Source of the DNA: Bremerella alba
GTDB lineage: Bacteria > Planctomycetota > Planctomycetia > Pirellulales > Pirellulaceae
Assembly: GCF_013618625.1 (NCBI RefSeq)
Contig: NZ_JABRWO010000004.1
Coordinates: 62,001 to 126,000 of the forward strand
DNA: 64,000 bases
Direction: 5' to 3'
Numbering within the stretch: the first letter of the stretch is position 1; each line of letters starts with the position of its first letter. Positions 26,321-34,623 of this stretch are shown piece by piece. A program made the position numbers and the translations under genes. A model generated the notes under the pieces. It saw nothing but the letters and a program-made list of their open reading frames with translations, searched no databases and was not told where the DNA came from.

Positions 26321-26629
26321 TTAGGGTGGGCCGCGTTCTTTGGCTAGATACTGGTTCGGTTTAACAGCGGCGGGTGCCATGCTCACGTCTTCGTGGGCAT
26401 GGCTTTCCTTTGTTCGACTTATCTGCTCGATCCAGTACAGAAGGTCGAACTCTTGGACTACGACGTGAGGTCTTGCCTTCGGCAGGTTATCGCCAGGCAA
26501 GTGTGCTTTGTGCTTAGCCTTTCCGGACTGGTTGTAGGCTTCCCAGGCGGCTTCTTTAAGGCCATCCTGCGAACCGTGCGCAGAGGCGCTCGGTTCGTGT
26601 TTTTCAGATTGTGCGTGGTGATGGGACAT
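26321..26629 (-). CDS. Small hypothetical protein, His/Lys rich
   Basis: ATG at 26627-26629 gives 102 residues, hydrophilic, with a His-rich start ('MSHHHAQSEKHE') and a middle 'LKEAAWEAYNQSGKAKHK' that looks like a short amphipathic helix. No family is recognised. AAGAG is upstream of the ATG. It lies inside a repeat-rich tract, so the frame could be fortuitous, but its amino-acid make-up is normal for a soluble protein and no longer frame competes. Confidence 0.45.
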   Translation of the reverse strand: MSHHHAQSEKHEPSASAHGSQDGLKEAAWEAYNQSGKAKHKAHLPGDNLPKARPHVVVQEFDLLYWIEQISRTKESHAHEDVSMAPAAVKPNQYLAKERGPP

Positions 26630-26657
26630 GACGGTGCTCTTAAGTGGTGTTGGGTTA

Positions 26658-26725
26658 GTAGGGCCCGCGTGTCGCGGGTCGCGAAGCTAGTACCCGGTGT
26701 CCGACCCGCGACACGCGGGCCCTAC
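26658..26725. repeat. GTAGGGCCC perfect 24-bp inverted repeat
   Basis: Arms 26658-26681 and 26702-26725 are perfect 24-bp reverse complements (starting GTAGGGCCCGCGTGTCGCGG), with a 20-base spacer. The 5' end of the hairpin DNA is just upstream of the small His-rich ORF. A related right end, CCCTAC after CCCGCGAGG, lies at 26936-26941. Confidence 0.75.
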
Positions 26726-27254
26726 GGTTTGCTGCTTGTCTAGCAGCGAAACTAGGTACGGATTTCGTATGCCTACAAAGAAAATAGGCACGGTGCCGGG
26801 GAAGCGTCCCCTGGGCATGATTTAGGTATATCAGCCTGGTGTAGCATATGTATAGTGCTCAAATGAAAATTTTTTGGGATTCGCGCGGGCGTGGGTTGTT
26901 AAGCGGTTCCAGGCGTCCGACGCTCGCCCGCGAGGCCCTACGGATCGAGACTTGCTTCTGGGTTTGTGCCGGCCTCGTTAGCCGCTTGTGGCCCTAGGGG
27001 GCCAGGCATCTTCGCCTACGATCCTGCGCAACTGACATCGCCTCAGCAAGCAATAATTACGGGTTTTTCTGGAAATACGCAAACCCTGAAGAAGTGTCTC
27101 TGCCTGCCCCTTTATGCTATACTTAAGGGGCTATCCTTCATTTTTGATTGGATTGGTATCCTTCGCTTGCGTATTGATTCACCAATCTCGGTCGACCTCC
27201 CCAGACCTTTTCCGTTTACCCCAATTGCTTACGTAACCTGGAAAGATTTATCCC
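26726..27254. other. Gene-free stretch upstream of an oxidoreductase
   Basis: About 530 bp without a supportable gene. It holds a GTAGGG-related half element near 26900-26941 and the 12-mer TAGCCGCTTGTG at 26979-26990 shared with the 7.5-kb element. An extended -10-like TGCTATACT near 27115 is a candidate promoter for the gene at 27255, with no convincing -35 box. Confidence 0.4.
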
Positions 27255-28628
27255 ATGCCTAAATTTCCGCAAAGCACACGTCGTCGATTCCTTCAGGGAG
27301 TTGCCGCCGCCGGTGCCGCTACGTTCATCATTCCATCCGCCCACCGTGCCTTCGGTTTTCAGAATGCCAACGATCGCCCGACGTTCGCGACGATTGGTCT
27401 TCGCAACCAAGGTTGGGGCATCACCAACAAGACGACCCCTTACGCCGACTTTGCTGCATTAGCGGACGTCGATGCCAACGTTTTGGCCGAGAATGTATCG
27501 AAGCTGGAAAAGAAGCAAGGCAAAAAGCCGGACGCGTATAACGACTATCGCAAAGTCCTCGACCGCCAAGACATCGACGCGGTGATGATCGCCACGCCAG
27601 ACCATTGGCACACCAAGATCGCCGTCGAAGCGATGTATGCCGGCAAAGATGTCTACTGCGAAAAGCCGCTCACGCTGACGATCGCCGAAGGCAAGCTGAT
27701 CGAGAAGGTCGTTAAAGAGACCGGTCGCGTCTTTCAGGTCGGTACCATGCAGCGTAGCGAATCGGGACAACGTTTCCTGCAAGCGGTCGCCATGGTGAAC
27801 GAAGGTCGTATCGGTAAGGTCCAAAAGGTGACCTGCGGTATCAACGGCATGACTGGCTCGGCCGAAATCCCTGTGACGGAAGTGCCGGAAGGTCTCGACT
27901 GGGACATGTGGCTCGGCCCAGCGGAAAAGGTCGACTACCGTGCTCTGCCGGAAATGCGAAAAGGTTACGGCGGCGGCGTTCCTCTTTACAGCAATTGCCA
28001 TTACTCGTTCCGCAACTGGCACGAATACTCTGGCGGTAAGCTGACCGACTGGGGTGCCCACCATGTGGACATTGCCTGTTGGGCATTGGGTGCGACCGAC
28101 ACCGGCCCGAGCAAGATCAAACCACTCGAGTACGAACTGGCTTGCGAATACAAAGACGGCAACCCGGTCGTCCACGATCGCTACAACGTGGCCACCAAGT
28201 TCAAGATCCAGGCCGACATGCCTAACGATGTCGAAATGATCATCCAAAGCGAAGGTGACAACGGGATCCTCTTCGAGGGAACCGATGGTCGTTTCTTCGT
28301 TAATCGTGGCAAGATCGTCGGTGCCCCGGTCGAAGCACTGAAAGAAAATCCGCTGCCTGAGGGCGCGATCGAAAAAGTGTACGGCGGTCCGGTTCCGAAG
28401 AACCATAGCGTCAACTTTATCGAGTGCATGGACTCGCGCAGCCAGCCGATCTCGGACGTGTGGTCGCATAACCGCATGCTCGAAATCTGTCACCTTTCGA
28501 ACATCGCCATGCGATTGGGTCGCGAACTCAACTGGGACCCAGAAAAGCGAGAAGTCATCGGCGACGATCAGGCCAACACGTTCCTGTCGCGAGAAAGCCG
28601 CAAAGGCTACGAAACTCAGATGGGCTAA
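27255..28628 (+). CDS. Tat-exported Gfo/Idh/MocA oxidoreductase
   Basis: A 457-residue protein. The twin-arginine leader 'TRRRFLQGVAAAGAATF' is at about 7-23. The Rossmann region follows, with 'TFATIGLRNQGWGI' near 45. 'DAVMIATPDHWHTKIAVEAM' near 112 and 'KDVYCEKPLTLTIAEGKLI' near 135 contain the family's EKP lysine. 'DWGAHHVDIACWALG' near 265 is the typical substrate-site His region of planctomycete members. It should be a folded, periplasmic NAD(P)-dependent sugar oxidoreductase; the substrate is unknown. Unlike the paralog at 22228, EKP is kept. Confidence 0.9.
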   Translation: MPKFPQSTRRRFLQGVAAAGAATFIIPSAHRAFGFQNANDRPTFATIGLRNQGWGITNKTTPYADFAALADVDANVLAENVSKLEKKQGKKPDAYNDYRKVLDRQDIDAVMIATPDHWHTKIAVEAMYAGKDVYCEKPLTLTIAEGKLIEKVVKETGRVFQVGTMQRSESGQRFLQAVAMVNEGRIGKVQKVTCGINGMTGSAEIPVTEVPEGLDWDMWLGPAEKVDYRALPEMRKGYGGGVPLYSNCHYSFRNWHEYSGGKLTDWGAHHVDIACWALGATDTGPSKIKPLEYELACEYKDGNPVVHDRYNVATKFKIQADMPNDVEMIIQSEGDNGILFEGTDGRFFVNRGKIVGAPVEALKENPLPEGAIEKVYGGPVPKNHSVNFIECMDSRSQPISDVWSHNRMLEICHLSNIAMRLGRELNWDPEKREVIGDDQANTFLSRESRKGYETQMG

Positions 28629-28658
28629 GACCTATCTGTCCGATCCCCAAAGAAGAAA

Positions 28659-28688
28659 GCCACCGGTGTTTGCCGGTGGCTTTTTTTT
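28659..28688 (+). terminator. Rho-independent terminator
   Basis: GCCACCGG at 28659-28666 pairs with CCGGTGGC at 28673-28680, followed by eight Ts. It lies 30 bp after the oxidoreductase stop and could serve the convergent RtcB gene poorly, since the T-run is on the plus strand. Confidence 0.9.
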
Positions 28689-28698
28689 GAGAACAACG

Positions 28699-30228
28699 CT
28701 AGCCCTTCACTGTCATCAGAGGCTTTAGCTCCGCGACGGGTCTCGCCATGCCAGAATCTTGGATGGTCTCGATCACCGGGCCGATTCCCTTGTAGGCAAA
28801 CGGCGCTTCCTGCCGCAAGTCGGCTAGTTTCTTTTCCATGATATCGCTTCGCTGACGAATGTCTTGCCGCCGGAAGTCGACAGGCGTTACCACACGAAAT
28901 TCTTCTAGGAACCTTTCAAACTCTCGATCAAAGCCCTTCATCGATGCTCCTCGCGAGATTGCACGACCGGCACCATGAGCGGCACTCTGGTTGGTGCCAG
29001 GCAATCCGTTTCCGGCCAGCACATAGCTGCTCGCCCCCATCGACCCTGGCACAAGCACCGGCTCACCGTAGTAGGCAAAGGGAGTATCAACCATTGCGTC
29101 GTATCCCCGCGCTGGGCATGCTCCCTTTCGGTGAATATACGACTCATGCCCCTGAGACGGCTCCTTCCAAATCATATTATGAGGCGCGTCGTACAGCAGT
29201 TCGCACTGTGTTTCTCCAAAGCACTTCTCCAGACTGGCCCATGCCATCAACGCCAGGAACATTCGATTTGCGTAGGCAAAATTCGCCGCGTTGTGCATCG
29301 CGTCCCAGAAGACCGTCTCGGCCTGACCATCTTCCGGGCCAACTGGGAGAATATGGATTCCGTTTTCCGGCTTACGAACCGAATCGGGATGGCGTTGGCG
29401 AACTTGATCGCGATAGAAATTGCCGCTGGCGTATCCGACCGAAACGCTACCGGTATGTACCATGACCGTTACCATCCCAGGCACAAGCCCCCAGGCATGG
29501 GCGATTTGCCCATCCAAGATGCGTTCGACTTTCTGGAATTCGACAAAGTGATTGCCACCTCCGATCGAACCGATTTGACTATCGCGGTGCACGCGGTCGC
29601 GTTTGCCTAGCATGTCTTCGAGCCCGTCAACGCGGCGGGCCGGCAGGCACCCACGTCGATCTATCCGGGACAAAGTTTCGTGCCGATCGGTACGATGAAA
29701 ATAACTCCACAACCCTTCATCAAACGACTGATCGATCGTATCGAATAGTCCTTCAATGCCGGAAAGAAGTAGCGCCTCGCGATGCTCCCAGGCCATGGGG
29801 ATTCGTCTCCCGGCCTCGAAGAAGATAGATCGACAGGCGGTCTCAAGAGCATCGAAGCAAGCTTTAACTTGATCCGCATCGAGGTTGGTCCGATGCAGTC
29901 GCATTCCACAGTTGATGTCGTTTCCGATTGCCTGGGGAACGAGAAAGCCTCTTGTTTCCAGAATTGTTCCAACCGGAATACCGCGAGCCTTATGAAAATC
30001 AGGCGTCAACGCCACACTCGCAATCGTCGGCTCAACCGAAAACCGTTCCGGGCACGCTCGATAAACGGCTTCAACCGTCTCTTGCAACTGCAGCATCGAC
30101 TGAAGTTCGTCAACGGCAACCGACTCGATGGGGACCTCTTGGTTTGCGAAAAGGGTGACATCAATCCCATACGGGTTGGTCAGTTGCAGCCGATTCGCAT
30201 CGATCCGCTTCAGCTCATTCAACGACAT
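28699..30228 (-). CDS. rtcB: RtcB family RNA ligase-like protein
   Basis: A 509-residue RtcB homologue. RtcB joins 2',3'-cyclic phosphate or 3'-phosphate RNA ends to 5'-OH using GTP and Mn. Metal-site motifs are 'GNDINCGMR' near 100, 'GSIGGGNHFVEFQ' near 225, 'VHTGSVSVG' near 260 (canonical HSGSRG altered), and 'YDAPHNMIWKE' near 345. 'HRKGACPARG', 'GSMGASSYVL' and 'SAAHGAGR' follow, the last holding the guanylylated His. It is longer and more divergent than E. coli RtcB, with an Arg/Asp-rich insertion near 180-215. It has no RtcA or RtcR neighbour; the next gene upstream is on the plus-strand side of a terminator. Confidence 0.85.
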   Translation of the reverse strand: MSLNELKRIDANRLQLTNPYGIDVTLFANQEVPIESVAVDELQSMLQLQETVEAVYRACPERFSVEPTIASVALTPDFHKARGIPVGTILETRGFLVPQAIGNDINCGMRLHRTNLDADQVKACFDALETACRSIFFEAGRRIPMAWEHREALLLSGIEGLFDTIDQSFDEGLWSYFHRTDRHETLSRIDRRGCLPARRVDGLEDMLGKRDRVHRDSQIGSIGGGNHFVEFQKVERILDGQIAHAWGLVPGMVTVMVHTGSVSVGYASGNFYRDQVRQRHPDSVRKPENGIHILPVGPEDGQAETVFWDAMHNAANFAYANRMFLALMAWASLEKCFGETQCELLYDAPHNMIWKEPSQGHESYIHRKGACPARGYDAMVDTPFAYYGEPVLVPGSMGASSYVLAGNGLPGTNQSAAHGAGRAISRGASMKGFDREFERFLEEFRVVTPVDFRRQDIRQRSDIMEKKLADLRQEAPFAYKGIGPVIETIQDSGMARPVAELKPLMTVKG

Positions 30229-30306
30229 GCAGCACCTGGTGTCCCCCTGAAGAAAATTTTCCTATCAGACACTCTTCCCTGAGCTAGGTTCACCGCAGGC
30301 AGCTTA

Positions 30307-31815
30307 CTAATTACCTTTGTCCTTCCACCACGCTTGCCACTTGGCAGCCAGTTGCTGCACTTTGTCGGGGTGGTCTGGGGCGAGATCGTTTAGTTCGGTC
30401 GGGTCTTCGTTTAGGTTGTACAGTTCCCAGTCTGCTTTGCCGAGCTTGACCAGCTTCCAGTCGTGGTCGCGGATGGCCTGGGCTTTGCCGAACTGCCAAT
30501 AGATGGGCCAGGGGCGATCGTCGGTAGAACCGCCGAGTGTTTCGACCAGCGAATAACCTGGTAGTTCTGCGGTGACTTTCGCTCCGGCCAAGTCGAGCAT
30601 GGTGGGCATGAAATCGACCAGGTGTCCCGGTTGATCGGTAAAGGTGCCGGGTTCAATTTCCCCAGGCCACCAGGCGATCATGGGCGTTTTCGTACCCCCT
30701 TCGTAGTCGGTCGTTTTGTATTTGCGATAGGGCGTGTTCGACGCGTTGGCCCAGTTGCGTCCCTGGGTCAGATAGCTGGTCACTTCCCATGGCATGGCTC
30801 CTTCCACGGTCGACCGGTCAGACGATTCATCGCATGCCCCGTTATCGGACAGAAAGAAGATGACCGTGTTGTCCGCTTTTCCCGTCTCTTCCAGCTTCTG
30901 CAGAATGCGGCCGATGTTGCGGTCCATGCGGTCGATCATCGCGGCATAGGTTGCCATGCGAAGATCCCACGAGTCGCGGTCTTTTTCGGCAATGTCGTCC
31001 CAAGCCGGCAAGACAGGATCTCGCGGCGACAAACTGGCATGCTCGGGAAGCACGCCCAACTTCTGCTGCTGCGCAAAACGCTGCTCCCGCAGTTTGTCCC
31101 AGCCCATCTCGCCATACCGACCGCGATATTTGGCAATGTCTTCCTCGCTGGCATGCAGTGGATAGTGCGGCGCGGTGTAAGCAACGTACAGCAGGAACGG
31201 CTGTTGTTCGTCCTTGTAGGTCTCCAGGTATTCGATGGCATGATCGGTGAACGCATCGGTCGTGTAGAAGTCTTTCGACTCAGGCGTGAACGGCTGGAAC
31301 TCTTGGGCATCGATCGCCCAGCGGCGGACGCGTTTTTTGGCTGGTTCTGCTTCGTCTGGCCGCGCGTGGCCGGGGTTCCAGAAGTTGCAGCAACCATCGG
31401 TCAGGCCATAGTACCGATCGAACCCGCGCTGGTAAGGCGTTTGCCCGGCGTGCCACTTGCCAACCATCAGCGTGCGATAGCCTGCCTCGCGCATGCGTTC
31501 GCCAAAGGTCGGAGCCTTGTACACGACACTTGCCGACGCACCCACATGGTGCCACCAACGCCCGGTTAATAGCGAGGCCCGCGTGTGTTCGCACTTGGCG
31601 TTGTTATAGAACGTGCGGAACCGCATTCCGCTGGTGGCCAGTTTGTCGAGATGGGGCGTTTCGACTTCTCCGCCGTAGCAACCAATGTCTGAAAACCCCA
31701 TGTCGTCGCACATGATCAAGACGATGTTGGGCCGCTTGGCTTCGGCCGCAGCGACGCTTGAAACCATCGCGAAGCAAGAGCATGCGATGATGCACAGAGA
31801 CAAAAGAAAACGCAT
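30307..31815 (-). CDS. Sulfatase (S1 family), unusual active-site motif
   Basis: A 502-residue exported sulfatase with a Sec signal ('MRFLLSLCIIACSCFAMVSS', cleavage near Ala24). 'PNIVLIMCDDMGFSD' near 29 gives the DD metal ligands, and 'MVGKWHAGQTPY' near 115 is the second conserved block. The formylglycine motif is 'CEHTRASLLTG' at residues 75-85: Cys is present but the canonical CxPSR Pro is His. 'FLSDNGA' near 300 gives the Asp-Asn metal ligands. It would hydrolyse sulfate esters of polysaccharides outside the cytoplasmic membrane. ATG at 31813-31815 is preferred over the start at 31899, which would overlap the next gene. Confidence 0.88.
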   Translation of the reverse strand: MRFLLSLCIIACSCFAMVSSVAAAEAKRPNIVLIMCDDMGFSDIGCYGGEVETPHLDKLATSGMRFRTFYNNAKCEHTRASLLTGRWWHHVGASASVVYKAPTFGERMREAGYRTLMVGKWHAGQTPYQRGFDRYYGLTDGCCNFWNPGHARPDEAEPAKKRVRRWAIDAQEFQPFTPESKDFYTTDAFTDHAIEYLETYKDEQQPFLLYVAYTAPHYPLHASEEDIAKYRGRYGEMGWDKLREQRFAQQQKLGVLPEHASLSPRDPVLPAWDDIAEKDRDSWDLRMATYAAMIDRMDRNIGRILQKLEETGKADNTVIFFLSDNGACDESSDRSTVEGAMPWEVTSYLTQGRNWANASNTPYRKYKTTDYEGGTKTPMIAWWPGEIEPGTFTDQPGHLVDFMPTMLDLAGAKVTAELPGYSLVETLGGSTDDRPWPIYWQFGKAQAIRDHDWKLVKLGKADWELYNLNEDPTELNDLAPDHPDKVQQLAAKWQAWWKDKGN

Positions 31816-31858
31816 GGCAGGGCACCTTTTCAAGCGGGGGCGAGGAAGAGAGAGCAAC

Positions 31859-32425
31859 TTAGGAACGGTTGCGATGGGGCTGGATGACTTGTTTCTCAAG
31901 ATAGTCGGCCACGGCGACCACTTCCACCGGAAAATGATTGTCGCAATAGACCTCTTTCTCGACTTGCCCTGTCACGACGGTGATGGCAATTTGCGTTCCG
32001 TCGAGTAGGTCACCGTGATACTCACTGGCGAGGGCCATGAAGCCTGATTGGTTGAGTTGTTCACAGATCTCTTCCAACTCGGCCACGGACACCTCGAATG
32101 TCAGTTGTTTCTGGCGCGTCGGCTCGGACTCTCGCTCCCAGTAGGTGTACTCGCCACTACCGTCGGCTTGAATGCGGAGAATATCGAACCCATGCTGCCC
32201 GTCGCCTATCGCATATTCGATCAAAAATTCGGGGCTCGGCTGAACCACCATGTTTTTTGTGTCTTCTGCCGAATTCACAACGCGATCGGATCGATGCGAA
32301 ATGACCTTGTGAGGACCAATTTCCACTTCGCCAGAACCAGACGACATCCCGGAGACCATCAGCAGATAGAATCCGCCGAATACCAACACGACAATCAGAG
32401 CGTATTTGAGAAGCCGGGCAGTCAT
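31859..32425 (-). CDS. Membrane-anchored hypothetical protein
   Basis: A 188-residue protein starting 'MTARLLKYALIVVLVFGGFY', a single membrane anchor, followed by an extracytoplasmic domain with 'FEVSVAELEEICEQLNQSGF' and 'GDLLDGTQIAITVVTGQVEKEV'. No family is recognised. The ATG at 32423-32425 is preferred over an in-frame start at 32587, because the extra N-terminus is Arg/Cys-rich and unlike protein. It precedes the sulfatase gene by 44 bp on the same strand, so co-transcription is plausible. Confidence 0.65.
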   Translation of the reverse strand: MTARLLKYALIVVLVFGGFYLLMVSGMSSGSGEVEIGPHKVISHRSDRVVNSAEDTKNMVVQPSPEFLIEYAIGDGQHGFDILRIQADGSGEYTYWERESEPTRQKQLTFEVSVAELEEICEQLNQSGFMALASEYHGDLLDGTQIAITVVTGQVEKEVYCDNHFPVEVVAVADYLEKQVIQPHRNRS

Positions 32426-32641
32426 AGCAGATCCACGAAGTAGTAGCCGCAAATGGAAGATCTGTTCACCGCGACAACATAAGCGATCTGGTCGCAGATC
32501 GCAACGATTTCCACCGCATTCTTGCCTGATGCGAATGGGCGTTCCGCCGTGTTTGGATTCGCTGCGCATAAAAAAAGAGGAGGTCACATGGACCTCCCCT
32601 CCCGGTTCACCAGCCAGGCATCTTTCGATGTCCGGCGGTTA

Positions 32642-33466
32642 CTACATATCGAAAATACTCTTGGCCTCGGCCGGGTTGGCAGGGGCATCGTCTTTGTCTC
32701 GATTGCGACGGTTGCGTCGGGCTTCGCGAGGATCTTCAGGAGCGGCAAACGGCTGGGCCGCTTCCACTTCAACTTCCCCCTTCAAGATGCCGACGCCTTG
32801 GTCGTAATAGTGAACGGTTCCCTTGACGGTGTCGCCCATGCGAATCAATCGCGGGTCCGGCAGCTCGACGCTGATCTTGGCATCTTCGGCGATTTCGACG
32901 GTAACCTTTGCTTTGCCGGCACTGACGCTCCATTTGCCGTCTCGGGAAACGCCAGACAGGCGACCCACAACGGTGTACTTAGAAACTTCTTCGGCCGTGC
33001 TTTCGGTTGTTTCCTGCTCGCCGGTCGAAGAAAAGTCAGGCAGTTCGGCTTGCTCGGTGACGCCGAGTTCTAGCTGAGGCGTTGGCGTGAAGACGCTCAC
33101 TTTGCTTATTGCGGATTGGCCAACACCTTTTTTATCGAGCGTGGCCTCGAAGTGGACGAACATGCCAGGACGAACCCAAGCTTTCTCGGCTTCGCCGCGC
33201 ACGATGATTTCATTGGGCTTCGAGTCAACGCGGATCGTCCATTCCTGGTTTCCCTTTTCAGGCTTCAGCTTAATCAGGGGTGCTTGAGCGGCGGTTAGCT
33301 TACCAGTCAGGGTCGTCCGTTCCTGCTCCTGGCCAGGCCGTCCATTGAAATTAGGCATGCCCTGCTGGGGCTGATTGGCATTCTGAGCATGGACGGGAAA
33401 CGAAAGTAGCAACACGGCCAGTGAAAAGGAAGCGGCCGCACAAAGACGAGCAATTTGGCGATGCAT
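32642..33466 (-). CDS. Exported hypothetical protein (OB-like repeats)
   Basis: A 274-residue secreted protein with a Sec leader ('FSLAVLLLSFPVHAQNANQ', cleavage after HAQ). Two similar beta-rich segments follow: about 50-115 ('TTLTGKLTAAQAPLIKLKPE') and about 155-235 ('YTVVGRLSGVSRDGKWSVSAG'), which suggest a duplicated small barrel. The C-terminus is charged ('REARRNRRNRDKDDAP'). ATG at 33464-33466 has AGGA upstream. No function can be assigned. Confidence 0.65.
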   Translation of the reverse strand: MHRQIARLCAAASFSLAVLLLSFPVHAQNANQPQQGMPNFNGRPGQEQERTTLTGKLTAAQAPLIKLKPEKGNQEWTIRVDSKPNEIIVRGEAEKAWVRPGMFVHFEATLDKKGVGQSAISKVSVFTPTPQLELGVTEQAELPDFSSTGEQETTESTAEEVSKYTVVGRLSGVSRDGKWSVSAGKAKVTVEIAEDAKISVELPDPRLIRMGDTVKGTVHYYDQGVGILKGEVEVEAAQPFAAPEDPREARRNRRNRDKDDAPANPAEAKSIFDM

Positions 33467-33756
33467 GGGAGTCCTGAAATAATTCCGGAGGGAAGCGCAT
33501 GGAAGGCTGCTGTGTCTTTTAGGATAACGTTTGGTGAAGAGAATTTCCAATTTTTTCCACCAAGACCCTTAACCGCTCATGAACAGGGTCGGTTCGCAAG
33601 AAGCGCAGGCAACGCCGCCCAAGTGCTTGTCAGCAGGGCCGGATTCAGACCGAGCGTCGCCCCATAGGCCCCGGGCAGTGGTTGCCGCTGCGACGCCTAA
33701 CAGTGAAAATAAGTGCTGACTGGCTCAACACTTGCATTCAGGAAAGACCTCGCCCC

Positions 33757-34566
33757 ATGTCCACACCCCCGCGCGGCAAATCCCGGCTGACCGTTCCGCA
33801 GTTTGTAAGCCGTAAGGCGGAAGGGAAAAAGCTGACCGTATTGACCGCTTACGACTACCCTATGGCCAGCCTGGTCGACCAGGCCGGTATCGATGCGATC
33901 TTGGTAGGGGATACCTTGTCGATGGTGGTTCAAGGTCACGACTCAACCATTCCGGTCACGTTGGACGAGATGATTTACCACGCCGAGATGGTTACCCGTG
34001 CGGTCACCAATGCGCTGGTTATCGTCGATATGCCCTTTCCATCGAACCTTTTGGGCGTCTACGAAGCCATTCGCAACGCAGGCCGCATCCTTAAAGAGAC
34101 CGGGGCACAAGCCGTCAAACTAGAAGGGGGCGCGGATCAGTCCGAAGTGATCTCAGGCCTGGTTAACGCTGGCATTCCGGTCATGGCGCACATCGGCCTG
34201 CGGCCCCAACTGGTCCATCAAATGGGCGGATACCGCGTTCAGCGCGATCGGGACCGGCTGATTGAAGATGCCAAGGCCGCCGCCAACGCCGGGGCCTTTA
34301 GTATTGTTTTGGAATGCATTCCTCAGGACGACGCCGCAGAAATTTCCCAGATGCTGGACATTCCGACCATCGGTATCGGCGCGGGCAGCGCGTGCGACGG
34401 GCAAGTCCTGGTGCTCAATGACATGCTCGGTTTGACGGAAGGGCACGTGCCCAAGTTCGTCAAACAGTACGCCAATATCCGCCAGACGGTTACCGATGCG
34501 GTTCGCCAATACTGCGAAGATGTTCAGTCTGGCGAATTCCCCGACCAAGCGCATTCGTTTCGCTAA
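33757..34566 (+). CDS. panB: 3-methyl-2-oxobutanoate hydroxymethyltransferase
   Basis: PanB adds a hydroxymethyl group from methylene-tetrahydrofolate to ketoisovalerate, giving ketopantoate for pantothenate and CoA synthesis. The 269-residue length is normal. 'LTAYDYPMASLVDQAGIDAILVGD' is the first strand pair with the Mg-binding Asp of VGD; 'HAEMVTRAV', 'AVKLEGGADQ', 'GIPVMAHIGL' and 'PTIGIGAGSACDGQVLVLND' complete the barrel. ATG at 33757, with AGGAAAG upstream, is preferred over the in-frame 33682 start. panC is not nearby. Confidence 0.95.
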   Translation: MSTPPRGKSRLTVPQFVSRKAEGKKLTVLTAYDYPMASLVDQAGIDAILVGDTLSMVVQGHDSTIPVTLDEMIYHAEMVTRAVTNALVIVDMPFPSNLLGVYEAIRNAGRILKETGAQAVKLEGGADQSEVISGLVNAGIPVMAHIGLRPQLVHQMGGYRVQRDRDRLIEDAKAAANAGAFSIVLECIPQDDAAEISQMLDIPTIGIGAGSACDGQVLVLNDMLGLTEGHVPKFVKQYANIRQTVTDAVRQYCEDVQSGEFPDQAHSFR

Positions 34567-34623
34567 ACCCATCGCTCACCTTGTTTAGTGCGGCAACTGG
34601 TCGCGCGAAGGAAACCGGATCAT

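Noticed and set aside
26726-27254. tRNA or small RNA gene
   Set aside because: No cloverleaf or conserved tRNA box was seen; only hairpin elements are present.
27459-28493. Long 344-codon minus-strand frame
   Set aside because: Antisense of the Gfo/Idh/MocA gene, which has clear motifs; the frame has no motifs.
30622-31569. Long 315-codon plus-strand frame
   Set aside because: Antisense of the sulfatase gene.
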